From: Cutaneotrichosporon cavernicola
Lineage: Eukaryota > Basidiomycota > Tremellomycetes > Trichosporonales > Trichosporonaceae
Reading direction: 5' to 3'
Assembly (NCBI RefSeq): GCF_030864355.1
Contig: NC_083400.1
Location: 201,001-265,000 of the forward strand
DNA length: 64,000 bases
The position numbers and the translations under genes are program-made. The notes beneath the pieces are model-generated. The model saw only the letters and a program-made list of their open reading frames with translations, searched no databases and had not been told where the DNA came from. Every line of letters starts with the position of its first letter. Within the stretch, counting starts at the first letter, position 1. Shown piece after piece: positions 45,057 to 55,459 of the stretch.

Positions 45057-46109
45057 TCACTGATAGCCCATCTCTTGCACCCAGCGCGCGTCACGGACAG
45101 AGGCGCGGTACGCTGCAAGGGATAGGAAACGCACGGCGTCAACCGCGACATGCGCGTCAGCCTGGCTCCAGTCCGGGAACGCCGCGTCAATCTTGGCATT
45201 GCGCTCGGCGCTGTCGACAAGGCGGTGGAGTTCACCACGAGCCCGCCGCTCGCCTGCCTTAACCTCCAGGCGGCCGGGGTACGCATGCTCCACGTCCACG
45301 AACGTGACCTCGAGGTGGGGGAGGTGGTGGACGATTACCTCGCCCATGTCGGTCAGGAGGCCAAGAGGTTCGACTTGGTCGTCATCGACTGGCTCGCCAA
45401 CGCCAGCACGGGCACACACGACGATGAGCTCGAGCGTGCCGAGCGGAATGCCGAGCATAGCGCTAACCCCGAGGCGCCAGCACGAGCGCGGCGTGCACTC
45501 GACCACGATGACCAGGCGAGTGGGGAAGGACGAGTCGTCCCCCACCTCTGGGAGAGGGAGGTTGGGATGGCTCCCGCAGTCCACGGCTGTGCGGACGACG
45601 GCGGTTGGCGCGGAGGCGTACACGAACGGTGCAATGTCCGCCGCGTCCTCCTCTCCCGCCGCCGTGAATATGATCACCTCGAGGTTGGGGAGAAGGGAGG
45701 TGAACTCACCCACTCCATCGGGCACGACTGTGCCCACCATCTCGAGGACGCGAACGGCACTCAACGCCTTCTCCCAACCACCCAACCGCTCGCCGGTTAC
45801 CATGCGCTCGGCAGCCCGACGTGCTGCGCGGTCGACCCACAAGCCGAGATGGGCAACGTAACGGCCCATATCGTCGTGCCAAGTCCGGAGGAGGGGTGCA
45901 CGGCCGAAGGGCGTGGAAACGGCGTACTCCCAGAACTCGGGGTCGGACCAGGGGTTCGTGGCGGACGTCACGCGGATGTGGTGCAGAAAGCACGCGTCGG
46001 CGTGTGTGCTGAAGTCCTTCGAAGCAGTGCGGAGGCAAAGGAGGGCGGCACGGTCAGCGTGCGTGAACACGAGGTCGATGAGGTGGGGGAAGCGTTCGGC
46101 GTCGAGCAT
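45057..46109 (-). CDS. F-box-like family protein (paralogue D)
   Basis: Intronless, 350 residues, ATG 46109. Amino helix ERFPHLIDLVFTHADRAALL, then LRTASKDFSTHADACFLHHI. Mid strand LEVTFVDVEHAYPG; carboxy motif VRFLSLAAYRASVRDARW, where the usual Gly after Val is Arg. This is the most divergent copy at the carboxy motif. It faces the prefoldin gene head to head. Confidence 0.74.
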   Translation of the reverse strand: MLDAERFPHLIDLVFTHADRAALLCLRTASKDFSTHADACFLHHIRVTSATNPWSDPEFWEYAVSTPFGRAPLLRTWHDDMGRYVAHLGLWVDRAARRAAERMVTGERLGGWEKALSAVRVLEMVGTVVPDGVGEFTSLLPNLEVIIFTAAGEEDAADIAPFVYASAPTAVVRTAVDCGSHPNLPLPEVGDDSSFPTRLVIVVECTPRSCWRLGVSAMLGIPLGTLELIVVCARAGVGEPVDDDQVEPLGLLTDMGEVIVHHLPHLEVTFVDVEHAYPGRLEVKAGERRARGELHRLVDSAERNAKIDAAFPDWSQADAHVAVDAVRFLSLAAYRASVRDARWVQEMGYQ

Positions 46110-46475
46110 TGCGGGTAACACAAGCGATGTGTGAAGTCGGGCTGGGAGTGGGACAGGCTGCCGAGATGGCTGTGCGTCGTCTTCGGGCGGACGATCAAGC
46201 GGTGCTGCGCAAGGACGGGGTGTCACCCAAGTCAAGGCGGGCTATCTGCAAGGCAAGAAGCGCATCGAGAAGCTGTGGAGAAGTGTAAAGCGCAGAAGCT
46301 AATGCAAGAGGCTCGAAAGCGCGTCATGACCTCATCTCCAAGTCCCCGGTTGAACCTCGGAGAAGCCCACGTGCTGTTGGTATCATTTGGTTCCGTTTCG
46401 ATCAGAGCGCCGCAATGACATCTCTCAAGAATCGCGTCGACACTCTCACTTTCCACAAGCTTGACTAGACCAAAG
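46110..46475. other. Divergent promoter between paralogue D and prefoldin subunit 3
   Basis: 366 bp, no gene seen. Confidence 0.5.
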
Positions 46476-47427
46476 ATGGCCTCAACGTCAAAGGCTCAGA
46501 TGGAGCTCAACCCCCGCGGTATCCCTCGTGCTCCCTTCGTCGTATGTACCCCTTCATTCTGCCGGTCTGATAACAGGACAATGTCGAGGAGTACGTGGGC
46601 GGCAAGGACGCCGAGATCGACGGTGTGATCAAGAAGTTCCAGGAGACCTCTGCGTGCGTTTCCTCCAGTCCAAGCTGACAGAAGAAAGTACCGGTACATG
46701 GAGCTGAATCTGCAGCAGCGGCGTAAGGCTCTGCTGGTCAAGATTCCCGATATGGAGCAGACGCTTTCGGTCGTCACCTTCCTCGATGGGCGGCGGCGAA
46801 AGGCTCTCGGCGAGGTTGAGGAGGACAAGGACGAGATGGACGACGACGACGACGACATTGACGCACTACTTGATGGCGAGGAGGATGAGGAGGACAAGGA
46901 CAAGCCCCTGACGACGCTGTTTGAACTTAACGACACGTTGTATGCCGAGGCGCAGGTTCGGGAGACCGGCGAGGTTGGGCTGTGGCTCGGGGTGAGTGGT
47001 GGTTGGACGGGGCTGATCTCAGGCAAACACCATGCTGATTTACCCCCTTGCGGAGGCGGCCGAGCTGCTAAGCAGCAAGCTGGCGGGCGCGAAGAAGAAC
47101 ATGATCGAGGTTGTCGAGGACCTCGAGTGGATCCGCGAGCAGGTGACCGTCATGGAGGTCAACTTTGCGCGTGTGCACAACGTGAGTGTTGGCGAGCGTA
47201 GGGGAAGGGGAGCGTAGGGGATGGGGAGCGTAGGGGATGGAGAACGAGGAGTGATGGCGCGGGCAAGTCTGGAGAGGGTACACCATAGAGGCGAGCCCGT
47301 CAAGGAGGGCATTGATCCTCCCCTCCCACACGCTGACACGCAGTGGGACGTCAAGCGCCGCCGTGACCGCAAGACGACTGAGTCGCACCTGAAGACGAAG
47401 GGCGACGACAGCGACGACGAGAAGTAG
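46476..47427 (+). CDS. PAC10: Prefoldin subunit 3 (VBP1/PAC10 type)
   Basis: Alpha-type subunit of the hexameric prefoldin chaperone that hands nascent actin and tubulin to the CCT chaperonin in the cytosol. 231 residues, exons 46476-46541, 46577-46653, 46682-46991, 47023-47181, 47344-47427. Features: GIPRAPFVDNVEEYVGG, a first coiled coil (KYRYMELNLQQRRKALLVKI), an acidic insert (DDDDDDIDALLDGEEDEED) longer than usual, the beta-hairpin core LFELNDTLYAEAQV and NTMLIYPLAEAAELL, and a second coiled coil. Intron 4 (162 nt) holds repeats of GGAGCGTAGGGGAT. Its end is 34 bp from the convergent small gene. Confidence 0.93.
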
Positions 47428-47461
47428 AGCATAGACTGCATGCGATACCCATACCTCTACT

Positions 47462-47899
47462 TCACGTGGTCTTGGCAGCCTCGAGAAGCGCCTTGCGGAC
47501 GTTGGAGCGAAGGGGCGCGAGCTGGTTCTTGATCTGGCCAGGAGTAAGGCCCGTCTGATGTCAGCGGAGCTGCAGCGCTCACTGTGCGTGTACCACCCGC
47601 TCATTCAGAGCGTACCACTCGCTCATCTAGGCCACACCCTCAGTCAGAGCCCATCACCAGCTCACTCAGCGTGCACCACCACCCCGCTCCTTCTCTGCTC
47701 ACGCGCGACCTACCTTCTGAACAAGCGACGCCGCATTCGCCTGCGCCGCAGCAATACCAAGAGTAACGATCTCCTCCGCGAGGATGGCGCGGCCTTTAGC
47801 CAGAGCCGACGGAGCCTTGGTCGGCGTGGACTTGGGGCCGATCTTGCGCTTCTTGCCTGGAGTTGGGCTGGGCGTGGGGTTGTCCTCGCGCTTGACCAT
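47462..47899 (-). CDS. 92-residue basic protein, twin of the gene at 48241
   Basis: Exons 47899-47714 and 47554-47462. The intron (GTAGGT to CTGACATCAG) lies exactly before TGLT. It starts MVKREDNPTPSPTPGKKRKI, nuclear-signal-like, then has an Ala-rich helix, then TGLTPGQIKNQLAPLR and a final helix. TGLTxxQIxNxL looks like a helix-turn-helix of homeodomain/SANT type, but the protein is too small to assign. The paralogue has the same intron position and phase. Probable nuclear protein, function unknown. Confidence 0.7.
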
Positions 47900-48240
47900 G
47901 GTGATGAGGATGCTGTTAGGACTAACCAAGATGAGCGGGTGGTGGGGTGAAGTAGGACTAACCAAGATGAGCGGGTGGTGGGGTGGATGAAGTAAGACTA
48001 ACCAAGATGAGCGGGTGGCAGGGTGGGTCAAGTACTGGTCAAGATGGGTGTGGAGAGCAGAGTGTGAAGGGAGGAGGGGATGAGGGAGCGAGCGAGTGTG
48101 GTGTGAACTGATCCACCTGGGGTGCACACGGGGGCTGAGGCATACTCGACGCCCTTCGAGTCGCTCTGACCTCACTCTCCCTCTTCTCACTTGACACTCT
48201 TCACCTCCCCTCTCACCCAAACTCGATTCTCCCCACAACA
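47900..48240. other. Shared promoter of the small paralogous pair, filled by a minisatellite
   Basis: 341 bp between two divergent starts; a third of it is tandem repeat. Confidence 0.6.
47918..48029. repeat. 36-40-bp tandem repeat, three copies
   Basis: Units start at 47918, 47954 and 47994, each with ACTAACCAAGATGAGCGGGT. They begin 18 bases upstream of the minus-strand start codon. Confidence 0.88.
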
Positions 48241-48552
48241 ATGCCACCCGTCAAACGCGAGCACTCCCCCTCTCCAACCCCCTACGACCGCATCAAGACT
48301 TCCAAGCCCAAGCCCAAGGCTACGCCCAAAGCCGAGGCGAACAGCGCCGGTCGCAAACGTCTGATCGAGATGGTGATTGAGCGCGGTATTGCCGCGGTCA
48401 TGGGTTCCAACATTGCCACAACCCAGGCTGAAGTATGTTGTGAATGACTCGGCTGACGGTAGACGGGCCTCACGGTGAAGCAGATCCAGAACCATCTGGG
48501 TAAGGGGCGCTCCCTCCGTGCTAGGCTGGAGGAGGTGGCCAAGATTGTGTAG
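48241..48552 (+). CDS. 93-residue basic protein, twin of the gene at 47462
   Basis: Exons 48241-48432 and 48463-48552, intron GTATGT to CTGACGGTAG. It starts MPPVKREHSPSPTPYDRIKT, with a Lys/Pro-rich region, helix KRLIEMVIERGIAAVM, then the intron and TGLTVKQIQNHLGKGRSLRA. VKRE, SPTP and TGLTxxQIxNxL are shared with its divergent twin, as are intron position and phase. Unknown nuclear protein, by composition. Confidence 0.72.
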
Positions 48553-48850
48553 AGAGGAGTGGAGCGCAGAGAAACAGGGCTCAGCTTTGAATGCCAAAGT
48601 GTTGATTTTGGCTGGGCCCCGATCTGGGTGGTTTCGGCGAGTTGAGACGTGTCGTGATGAATGATGTTGCGATCGTTGCGAGACATTGTTGTGGTTCAAA
48701 GTGTTGAACACAACTTTTCCCATTCACATAACCACCAACCAGTCAAATCTGATCTCTTCATCTCCTCACACTCACCCATGACCTACTTATTGTATTGACA
48801 AAACATGTCCCATTCACCTGTACTCTTAATCCCCCAATCTCCCTACGACC

Positions 48851-49351
48851 ATGAACCAACTGCCACCTACCCCAATCTCTCTTCCTCGCCCTACTCTTCC
48901 GCCTGCTCCTCCTCCTACCTCCTCTACTTCAACCCTCTCCCGGGGCTTGGACGTCTTCACGGACCCCTTCGCGGACCCTCTAACAATCGCTCTAACGACT
49001 CTCCGCGCCGCGTCGCAACAAGCCCACATGATGGCCGACTTGCTCAACTCTTTCCTCCGTGGCTCCTCTTTCCCTGGGATCTATACTGGCATGTTGAAAC
49101 GCCTCCGCGCAGCAGCGGTATCTCTCCGCGGCCTGATCACCCACCCGTCGCTGAGGTGCTTGGCGTACACTTCAGCCGGGACCCCGGGCCCTATCCTCCG
49201 TCTGGTGGGGGTCGTCATTGCCACTATTGATGCCGACGCGCTTCTCTGGGAGATGGAGCATGCACATGCCCGGGCCATGAGGCGGTATGTCCGGAAGTTG
49301 GAGGGGTGGATCGAGGAGGCAGTCGAGCGGCATGTCGTTCCTCACAACTAG
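48851..49351 (+). CDS. 166-residue protein, paralogue of the convergent gene at 49400
   Basis: Intronless. A Pro-rich start is followed by all-helical sequence. The block MLKRLRAAAVSLRGLITHPS and the ending helix VRKLEGWIEEAV align with LLRRLGHPIVRLRGILIHPT and VRAIGSWIGAML of the gene at 49400. No signal peptide, membrane segment or known domain seen. Function unknown. Confidence 0.62.
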   Translation: MNQLPPTPISLPRPTLPPAPPPTSSTSTLSRGLDVFTDPFADPLTIALTTLRAASQQAHMMADLLNSFLRGSSFPGIYTGMLKRLRAAAVSLRGLITHPSLRCLAYTSAGTPGPILRLVGVVIATIDADALLWEMEHAHARAMRRYVRKLEGWIEEAVERHVVPHN

Positions 49352-49399
49352 ACTAGTTTCCATAACCGAGTATATTACAGCACTACTGTACAATAGCGT

Positions 49400-49873
49400 C
49401 TAATGCCACCCATTCATCTGCGGCTCCTGGAATAAGAGTTGCAGCAGCATCGCCCCAATCCAACTCCCAATAGCCCGCACGTAAACGAGGAGCGCGTCAA
49501 TGTGTTCTGGGATATACTGGTCCTGGAGCTCCATGTCATTCTGTACCGTCATCCCCAGGAGGTTGACCAGCGCGCATGGATCGAAGTGTTGGCTCCGCGC
49601 ATCGTCTATGAGACCACGCAGGGTGGGGTGGATTAGGATCCCGCGGAGGCGCACAATAGGGTGTCCAAGGCGACGAAGGAGGTCGGAGAAACGGTCCCTT
49701 TCGTAGTGGTAGAGTGGCATACTGTAGGGCGTTAGGGGGATATGGCGGGTTTGGAAGCGTTCGAGGTCGTAAGAGAGGCGGTTGACCTCGCTGTCGGCGC
49801 TGGAGAGGAGGGTGTAGGCCAAGGATGGGGATGGGATTGGGGGGGACGAGTACGAGTAGCCGTTCGAGGTCAT
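49400..49873 (-). CDS. 157-residue protein, paralogue of the convergent gene at 48851
   Basis: Intronless, ATG 49873. A Ser/Pro/Tyr-rich start, then helices; shares the RLRGILIHPTLRGLI block and a terminal YVRAIGSWIG helix with the 48851 gene. The two genes end only 48 bp apart, tail to tail. Function unknown. Confidence 0.6.
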   Translation of the reverse strand: MTSNGYSYSSPPIPSPSLAYTLLSSADSEVNRLSYDLERFQTRHIPLTPYSMPLYHYERDRFSDLLRRLGHPIVRLRGILIHPTLRGLIDDARSQHFDPCALVNLLGMTVQNDMELQDQYIPEHIDALLVYVRAIGSWIGAMLLQLLFQEPQMNGWH

Positions 49874-50799
49874 GGCACTTAATAGAGAGATGAGTGGCCA
49901 AGTAAGAGTCAGTCGCCTATATATCATCACCTGGCGCAAGCGTCGACTGAGCTCCTTTCATTGTATCTTCTGACTCTACTCGCCTTTTCCATCGCCATCC
50001 GCATCATCATCACCATTCCCCTCGCCCGGGTACTCCTCGGGATGGCCTGTCGTCAGCACACCCAGGCGCAACTCACAGTACATGCACTTGCGCACGCATG
50101 CGCTGGGGTCAGAAGCCTCGAGGAAACATACGACATGCAGCTGTCAGCGCACCCACGTTGTACATGTACCCTACGTTGCTTGCAGATTGGTGTGGTTGGG
50201 GGCGAAGAAGAGGAACAGCCAACAGTCGCTTTATCTTCTGCGAGGCGACTTGCGCACGCCTCAACCAGTTTGGCGCTGCGCACGCCTCAACCAGTTTCGC
50301 GCTTCGCGCTTCGCCCCAGCACGTGTTGTTCTGTGTGCAGAACAAGGGCGCAAGGATGGTTGCAGGAGAGAAGGGTGTGAGTGGCGTCATGGACGCTTCG
50401 TACCAGTCACCATGGGCCCACAGACCTACACTATGTTCGAGTCATCCTCCAACCTGGTACATGTATATCCTTGGTGATGCCGTGCACCAAGGGGTGGTAC
50501 GGCAGGCGTTCGCAACTGTCAGATGCCCCGAGCGGAGGCGATCAGTGACCACAAGAGGGCAACGACAGGGGCGCCTCACTCTGTGCACCGACACCTTCTG
50601 TCGGTCACCAACCTCCGTGCTTGTTGGCCAAGCCGACGCCACCCCCATCATGGGGCGCGGCTTCCCCAACATTCTGACTTGGCTAGCCCATCGGCCTTCA
50701 CCGATACACCCTCGTTCGGACACACACACTGGCCCGGTCATCGCCCGCTCCGCTCCAACGCACCAACAGCATGTTTTGAATGGTGTGCATGTGATGCCG
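49874..50799. other. Intergenic region, no gene supported
   Basis: Includes GTACATGTAC (50160-50169) and a 26-bp duplication. A long plus-strand open frame here runs into the antisense of MDV1 and has no domain features. Confidence 0.5.
50251..50302. repeat. 26-bp tandem duplication
   Basis: Two units beginning TGCGCACGCCTCAACCAGTT, at 50251 and 50277. Confidence 0.85.
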
Positions 50800-53421
50800 T
50801 TACATCGCCCACACTTTGGCGCAGCCGTCGCGCCCGCCCGACACCAGGTATTTGTCCATGAAGCGGAGGCGCTCGGCAGGCTTCGTGTGCCCGTTGACCA
50901 CGAGACGCGAGTGCTCAGCGGTGGTGCGATTGTAAACCTCGACGCCGTTCTCGCCGACCGCTGCAACCACCTTGCGGCTGTCGAACTGCACAGCCGTAAC
51001 TGGGAACTCGTACTTGTGCAGTTCGGACACTGCGCCCATCCTCATGTCCCATATCTGCGGTCAGCAAAGGTATTCCGTGCGCGCCAACTGGGGTCCAGCC
51101 CGTAAGAGAGGCAAGGGTGACAAGTCGCGCGAAGAGGCGATAACGGGGACAGTGTCGCCCGTCGCCCGTAGAAGCGACAACGAGACAAAGCCGCGAGTAC
51201 CAGTGCCGATGAGAACAAACCCTGCCCTAGGACAAGCTAGGGTGACAAAGTCACACCAAAACACAAGTTAAGAACAGAGTGACCTGTACAAGCCGTGCAG
51301 GTGCCTGTAGAAAATTGTCGACTGCTAACGCAGCCCGCAGACAGCGCCACCTAACCTGCGCCTGGACAGTATGACACTCACCCTAATGGCCTTGTCAAGC
51401 GAGCCCGAGACAATATTGTGCTCATCGAATTGGATGCACGTCACGGGCGCGGTGTGGCCTGTGAGTGTCCTGTGCGCCTGGCCCGTCCGCATATCCCACA
51501 TGCGCACAGCGCCGTCGCCCGACCCGCTCGCGAGTGCGTAGCCCCAGAACTGCACGCCGCCCACGAAGTCCTGATACATGTCCCAAGTGCCGTCAGCGAA
51601 CGGCGGAGTGGGAACGGCAAACTGGCCAGTCACGGCAGCGAGGAGCTGCTGCTGCGCCGCGTTCGGGTTCGTTGCGCCCCCAGGGGACGGGAGGAGGTCG
51701 TCGTACTGCACCGAGCCGAACGACGTGGACGACCGGTGGGACAGGCCCGAACGCGTCTTCTTGCGAGGCGAAGGCGGCAGAGATGGCAGAACGGGTGGGT
51801 TGCTGATCGCCCAGAGAATGTCCATTGTCAGGACACACTGCCCCGTCGAGACGTCCCACTGCCGCAGCGTCTTGTCTGACGAGCCCGTAATGAGCGTCCC
51901 GTCCTCGTAGTACATGGCCGTGACCGCCTTGCTGTGGCCCTCGAGAGTGCGGACACACGGCCCGGGGTCCTCCTTGGCCGGCTCCTCGTCGTCTTCGCCA
52001 CCCCCCTCATTCTTCTCGGCGATGCTCGAGAGCGGATCCCGCCGCGCCTTGTCCGACTGCTCGCGCAGCTTGTCCTCGTAGTCCTCGACGAGGCGCAGGT
52101 CCCACATCTTGACGTTCCCGTCCGCTCCCCCCGTCAGGCAAAGCGTGTCCTCGACCTGGACCGTCTTCACCGTGCCCTTGTGCCCTCGCAACTCGCCGAT
52201 CGTCTCGCCATCGCAGAGATCCCACACCTTGACGACGTCGTCCTGCCCCGCAGTAACGAGCATACCGTATGGTTCGTTGAAGTCGAGCGCGGTGATCGGC
52301 CCAGTGTGAGCTTGGAGAGACTGGAGTTAGCGTTGGGTTATAAAGAGATGAGGAGGATGGACGGCGTTCGGGAGAAGCTCCATTCACCATGAATGCCACA
52401 CCAGAGGGCAACTCGTCGTGCTCCGAAGGAAGGAATGCTGGGCCCTTTCGCCGGCGCGAGCTCTTGACGGGCGTAGCCGCCGTGGGCGGCAGTGCCTTGG
52501 TGCCAGCAGCCGACGTTACGCTCGGCGATGCCATCATCTCCTGTACGCCCTCTAGCTCGTCGTCGAGCTCGAGGCTCTCCTCCTGCAACTTGAGCAGGCT
52601 CTTCTGCAACCGCCGCCGGATCTCCTCGAGCGTGCCGATTTTGGCAGTGACCTCGGCGATTTCGGCATTGACGAGGCTCTGGCGCACGCGCAGGTTGTCC
52701 TTGTCCTGTGCGATCTCGTCGGCAGCCTTGAGCAGGTCCTCGAGATGGACGTTGGACGCGAGGAGCGCCTCGCGAGAGGCTCGGCTCTGTTTCCGCCGGC
52801 GGCGGGTCTTGACCCCAGGCCGGTCCTCGCCCTCTCCACCACTGTGCTCGCCCTCGGTAAGGAGGCCGCGCGCACGCTCTCCAAGCTTACGAAGCCCGAG
52901 GCGGTCGCCACCAAGGTCCGTGTCGACGAGCTCCCCCCGCTGCGTCCTACGGCGCTGCTTGCTGAGCTCCGAGGACGGGATTGTCGCGCGGAAGCCGCGG
53001 ATGAGCGACACCTCGCTCACCGACTCGCCTCTATCCAGCGACAGTTGGGCGAGCACTTCGGCGTTCTCGAGGATCGCGAGGGAAGTTGCGGAAGGTGGCT
53101 CCTGCCCGAATCTGCCGACACCTGGGACGTTGGTCGGTAGTCTCAGCAGCGACGGGCGATGGGGGCGGGTGAGGCCGACGGGCGTACCCGCTCTACTCGT
53201 AAACTTGGGATGCATGAGCGATGGCGCGACTGGGGTGAGCATTTGGTGGGGAAGGAAGCTCGTGCGTGCGGAAAGTGCTCACGGTCGGCAAGTATGCGGG
53301 TGCTCTCGGTGCGGCGGTGCTCGGACGCGAACGGGGTCATGACGACCTCCTTGGCGATGGTATACGACTCGGTGGCCGCCGACGACAGGCTCCCTAACGT
53401 CGATTCGCGCTTTCGTGACAT
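50800..53421 (-). CDS. MDV1: Mitochondrial division protein 1 (WD40 adaptor)
   Basis: Adaptor on the mitochondrial outer membrane that links Fis1 to the dynamin Dnm1 for fission. 724 residues, exons 53421-53283, 53229-52388, 52320-51382,  51054-50800. The amino third is the Fis1-binding-type region with a coiled coil at ~residues 195-285 ([18 protein letters not shown] and [18 protein letters not shown]). The WD40 propeller covers ~328-724: [61 protein letters not shown] and [12 protein letters not shown], with the charged insertion between blades typical of Mdv1. Intron 3 is 327 nt. Caf4 is the alternative; a single copy would do both jobs. Divergent from KTI12. Confidence 0.9.
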
Positions 53422-53762
53422 GGTCGGAGTGACGTTTGGGGACGGTGGAGGAGGAAGAGGAGGGATGTCTTGTGCCAAGGTGGTGAGGTGGAGCTGGGGA
53501 TGGTAACTTTACGGCGCGCGCACGGAGAGAAGTCGGCGCACGCGCGCTGCGCAAGGGAGAGGGAGGATAAAGCGGAGCGTGGTCCCAGAGTGGGACGGAG
53601 TGGATGATGTGTGATGGATGGATTAAAGTGGAGGAAGGTGGAGAAGTAGACGGCCGGTGGTTGCGGAGGAGCCGAAAAGAGACACTGACGAGATCCCCTT
53701 CCCCCCTATCAACTTGAACTGAGCGTCATCAATTCAACCAACCAACGCTCCTCCCTTCATCC
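53422..53762. other. Divergent promoter between MDV1 and KTI12
   Basis: 341 bp; no gene seen. Confidence 0.5.
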
Positions 53763-54935
53763 ATGGCACTCGTCACCATCTCCGGCTTCCCATCCTCGGG
53801 CAAGTCGACACGCGCACGCCAGCTTCATGACTACCTCCAGGAGCGTATAGCTGCGCCAGACTACGACGGGCCCAAGTTTGACGTCGTGGTGGTTGACGAC
53901 ACTGGGTGTCACGTGTCCAGGAGCGCGTATGATGGTGAGTGGCTCACGTTACATTGATTGACGCGACGCTGACGCCTCACTCTTCATCTACACGACACAT
54001 TCTCGCACCGTACCATATTACTGTTGGTTGCATGCACTGCGGTTGTTCGGTGCTCACCTCTTGGTCCTCGCACCCACCTCCACATTTTCGACCTCCACAT
54101 TTGCCTCCACCTTGTACGCCCCTGGCTGAAATCTACGCCGCCTGCTCGCCATCGCAGACAGCAAGACCGAGAAGCCTGCGCGGGCAGCTCTCTTCACGGC
54201 TGGTACCCGCTCCCTCCGGCCTGACACTATTACGATCCTCGACAGCGCCAACTACATCAAGGGTTTCCGGTATCAACTCTATTGCGCAGCGCGAGAGGCG
54301 GGGGTGAGAGTTGCCACGATCCGGGTGGCTGCTCCGCCAGGGAAGTGCGCTGAGTGGCATGAGACGAGACCAGAGGAGGAGCGCTACGCGCAGGCGACGT
54401 GAGTTCAACATCCCATCTCTCCGGGCGAGTTGGCGGAAGAATCACCGCTAACACCAGCTTCGACAACCTGATCCAACGGTACGAGGAGCCGAACTCGATG
54501 GTACGCTGGGACTCTCCCCTCTTCACAATCCCGTGGGACGAGGATCTGCCGGGTGAGGAGATCTGGGCCGCGATCCGGACGGGTGTGAAGCGTCCGCCGA
54601 ACCAGGCCGTCAACCAGCGTAGCACACCGCCACCAGGCACGCTGCAGACGCTGACGAAAACGACGAGCGCGATTGTCAGTGCTCTCCTCGCGCACCTCGC
54701 TGCCGGACCAACGCCGACATTCCCCATCCCGTCACCTCCGGCGCCTGCAGGCCTCGTCCTCCATCTTCCGAACCACAAGCCGACACTGAGCGAGATGCAG
54801 CGCCTCAAGCGCCAGTTTGAGGCGACGCAGACTGGCGCACAGCGTTCAGGTGGGGGGGCGGCGGGTAGCTGGACTGAGCCGCAGGTAGCTGCTAACTTTG
54901 TCACGTTCCTCGAGAACATTTGGGAGTCGCGCTAG
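53763..54935 (+). CDS. KTI12: KTI12, Elongator-associated P-loop protein
   Basis: ATPase that binds tRNA and regulates Elongator in wobble-uridine modification. 296 residues, exons 53763-53934, 54158-54398, 54458-54935. P-loop GFPSSGKST at residues 8-16, Walker-B-like DVVVVDD, and NDSKTEK-type motif formed across intron 1 (DSKTEKPARAALFTA), then TITILDSANYIKGFRYQLYC and RYEEPNSMVRWDSPLF, all typical of Kti12. Intron 1 is 223 nt; its acceptor is ATCGCAG without an obvious adjacent CTRAC. Confidence 0.94.
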
Positions 54936-55459
54936 ATCTCGATAGGCTGATAGAGGATGCATGTTGTACGTTGGATGTTTGGGCTTGGATGTTTACCAGG
55001 ACTTTGAAGATCGAGTTGAGTGGAATAAAAGCTTTGACCGAAAGGCTGCGCCACTATGTATGGTCCGACAGTCTATTGACTGCGACATCTGTGATGTCTG
55101 CGTACCTCTCTCTGCCCCAACACATGATCACCCTTCCCTTACCAAGAAATCGACCAAGGCAGCTAACAAACCACGCTGAGACCTGGCCGTTTCCGCGTTG
55201 GTGCTGGGATGGTGGAGAAGTCCCTTGACGAGGCCTAGATGGGTGTGATTTCAATGTCTCGATTTCGTCTCCTGCAAACCGCATGGAAATCGGAATCACT
55301 TCGTGTCTGTCGAAGGCGCATCGGCGCTCCATGCTTCTCTGGGACGTAGGGTTCGAACGTGGTGCGGAACAGACAACAGAACTCGCATGACATCGACTAT
55401 TCTACGACAGAGAATCACCGTGGGACGCATCACAGCCCGAGAGCAACCTCGCAAGCGCA
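54936..55459. other. Intergenic region, no gene seen
   Basis: Convergent space between KTI12 and the copper transporter. Confidence 0.5.

Noticed and set aside
45150..46118. Plus-strand open frame of 322 codons
   Set aside because: Antisense of F-box-like paralogue D, whose family motifs are on the minus strand.
47900..48040. Regular repeats considered as a CRISPR array
   Set aside because: The units are contiguous tandem copies without unique spacers, in a fungal nuclear genome.
50098..51105. Plus-strand open frame of 335 codons
   Set aside because: Its second half is antisense to the last MDV1 exon and its first half lies in repeat-bearing intergenic DNA; no motif or splice support.
55340..55390. 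GGTTCGAAC-like word suggesting a tRNA T-loop
   Set aside because: No acceptor, D-arm or anticodon stem can be folded around it.
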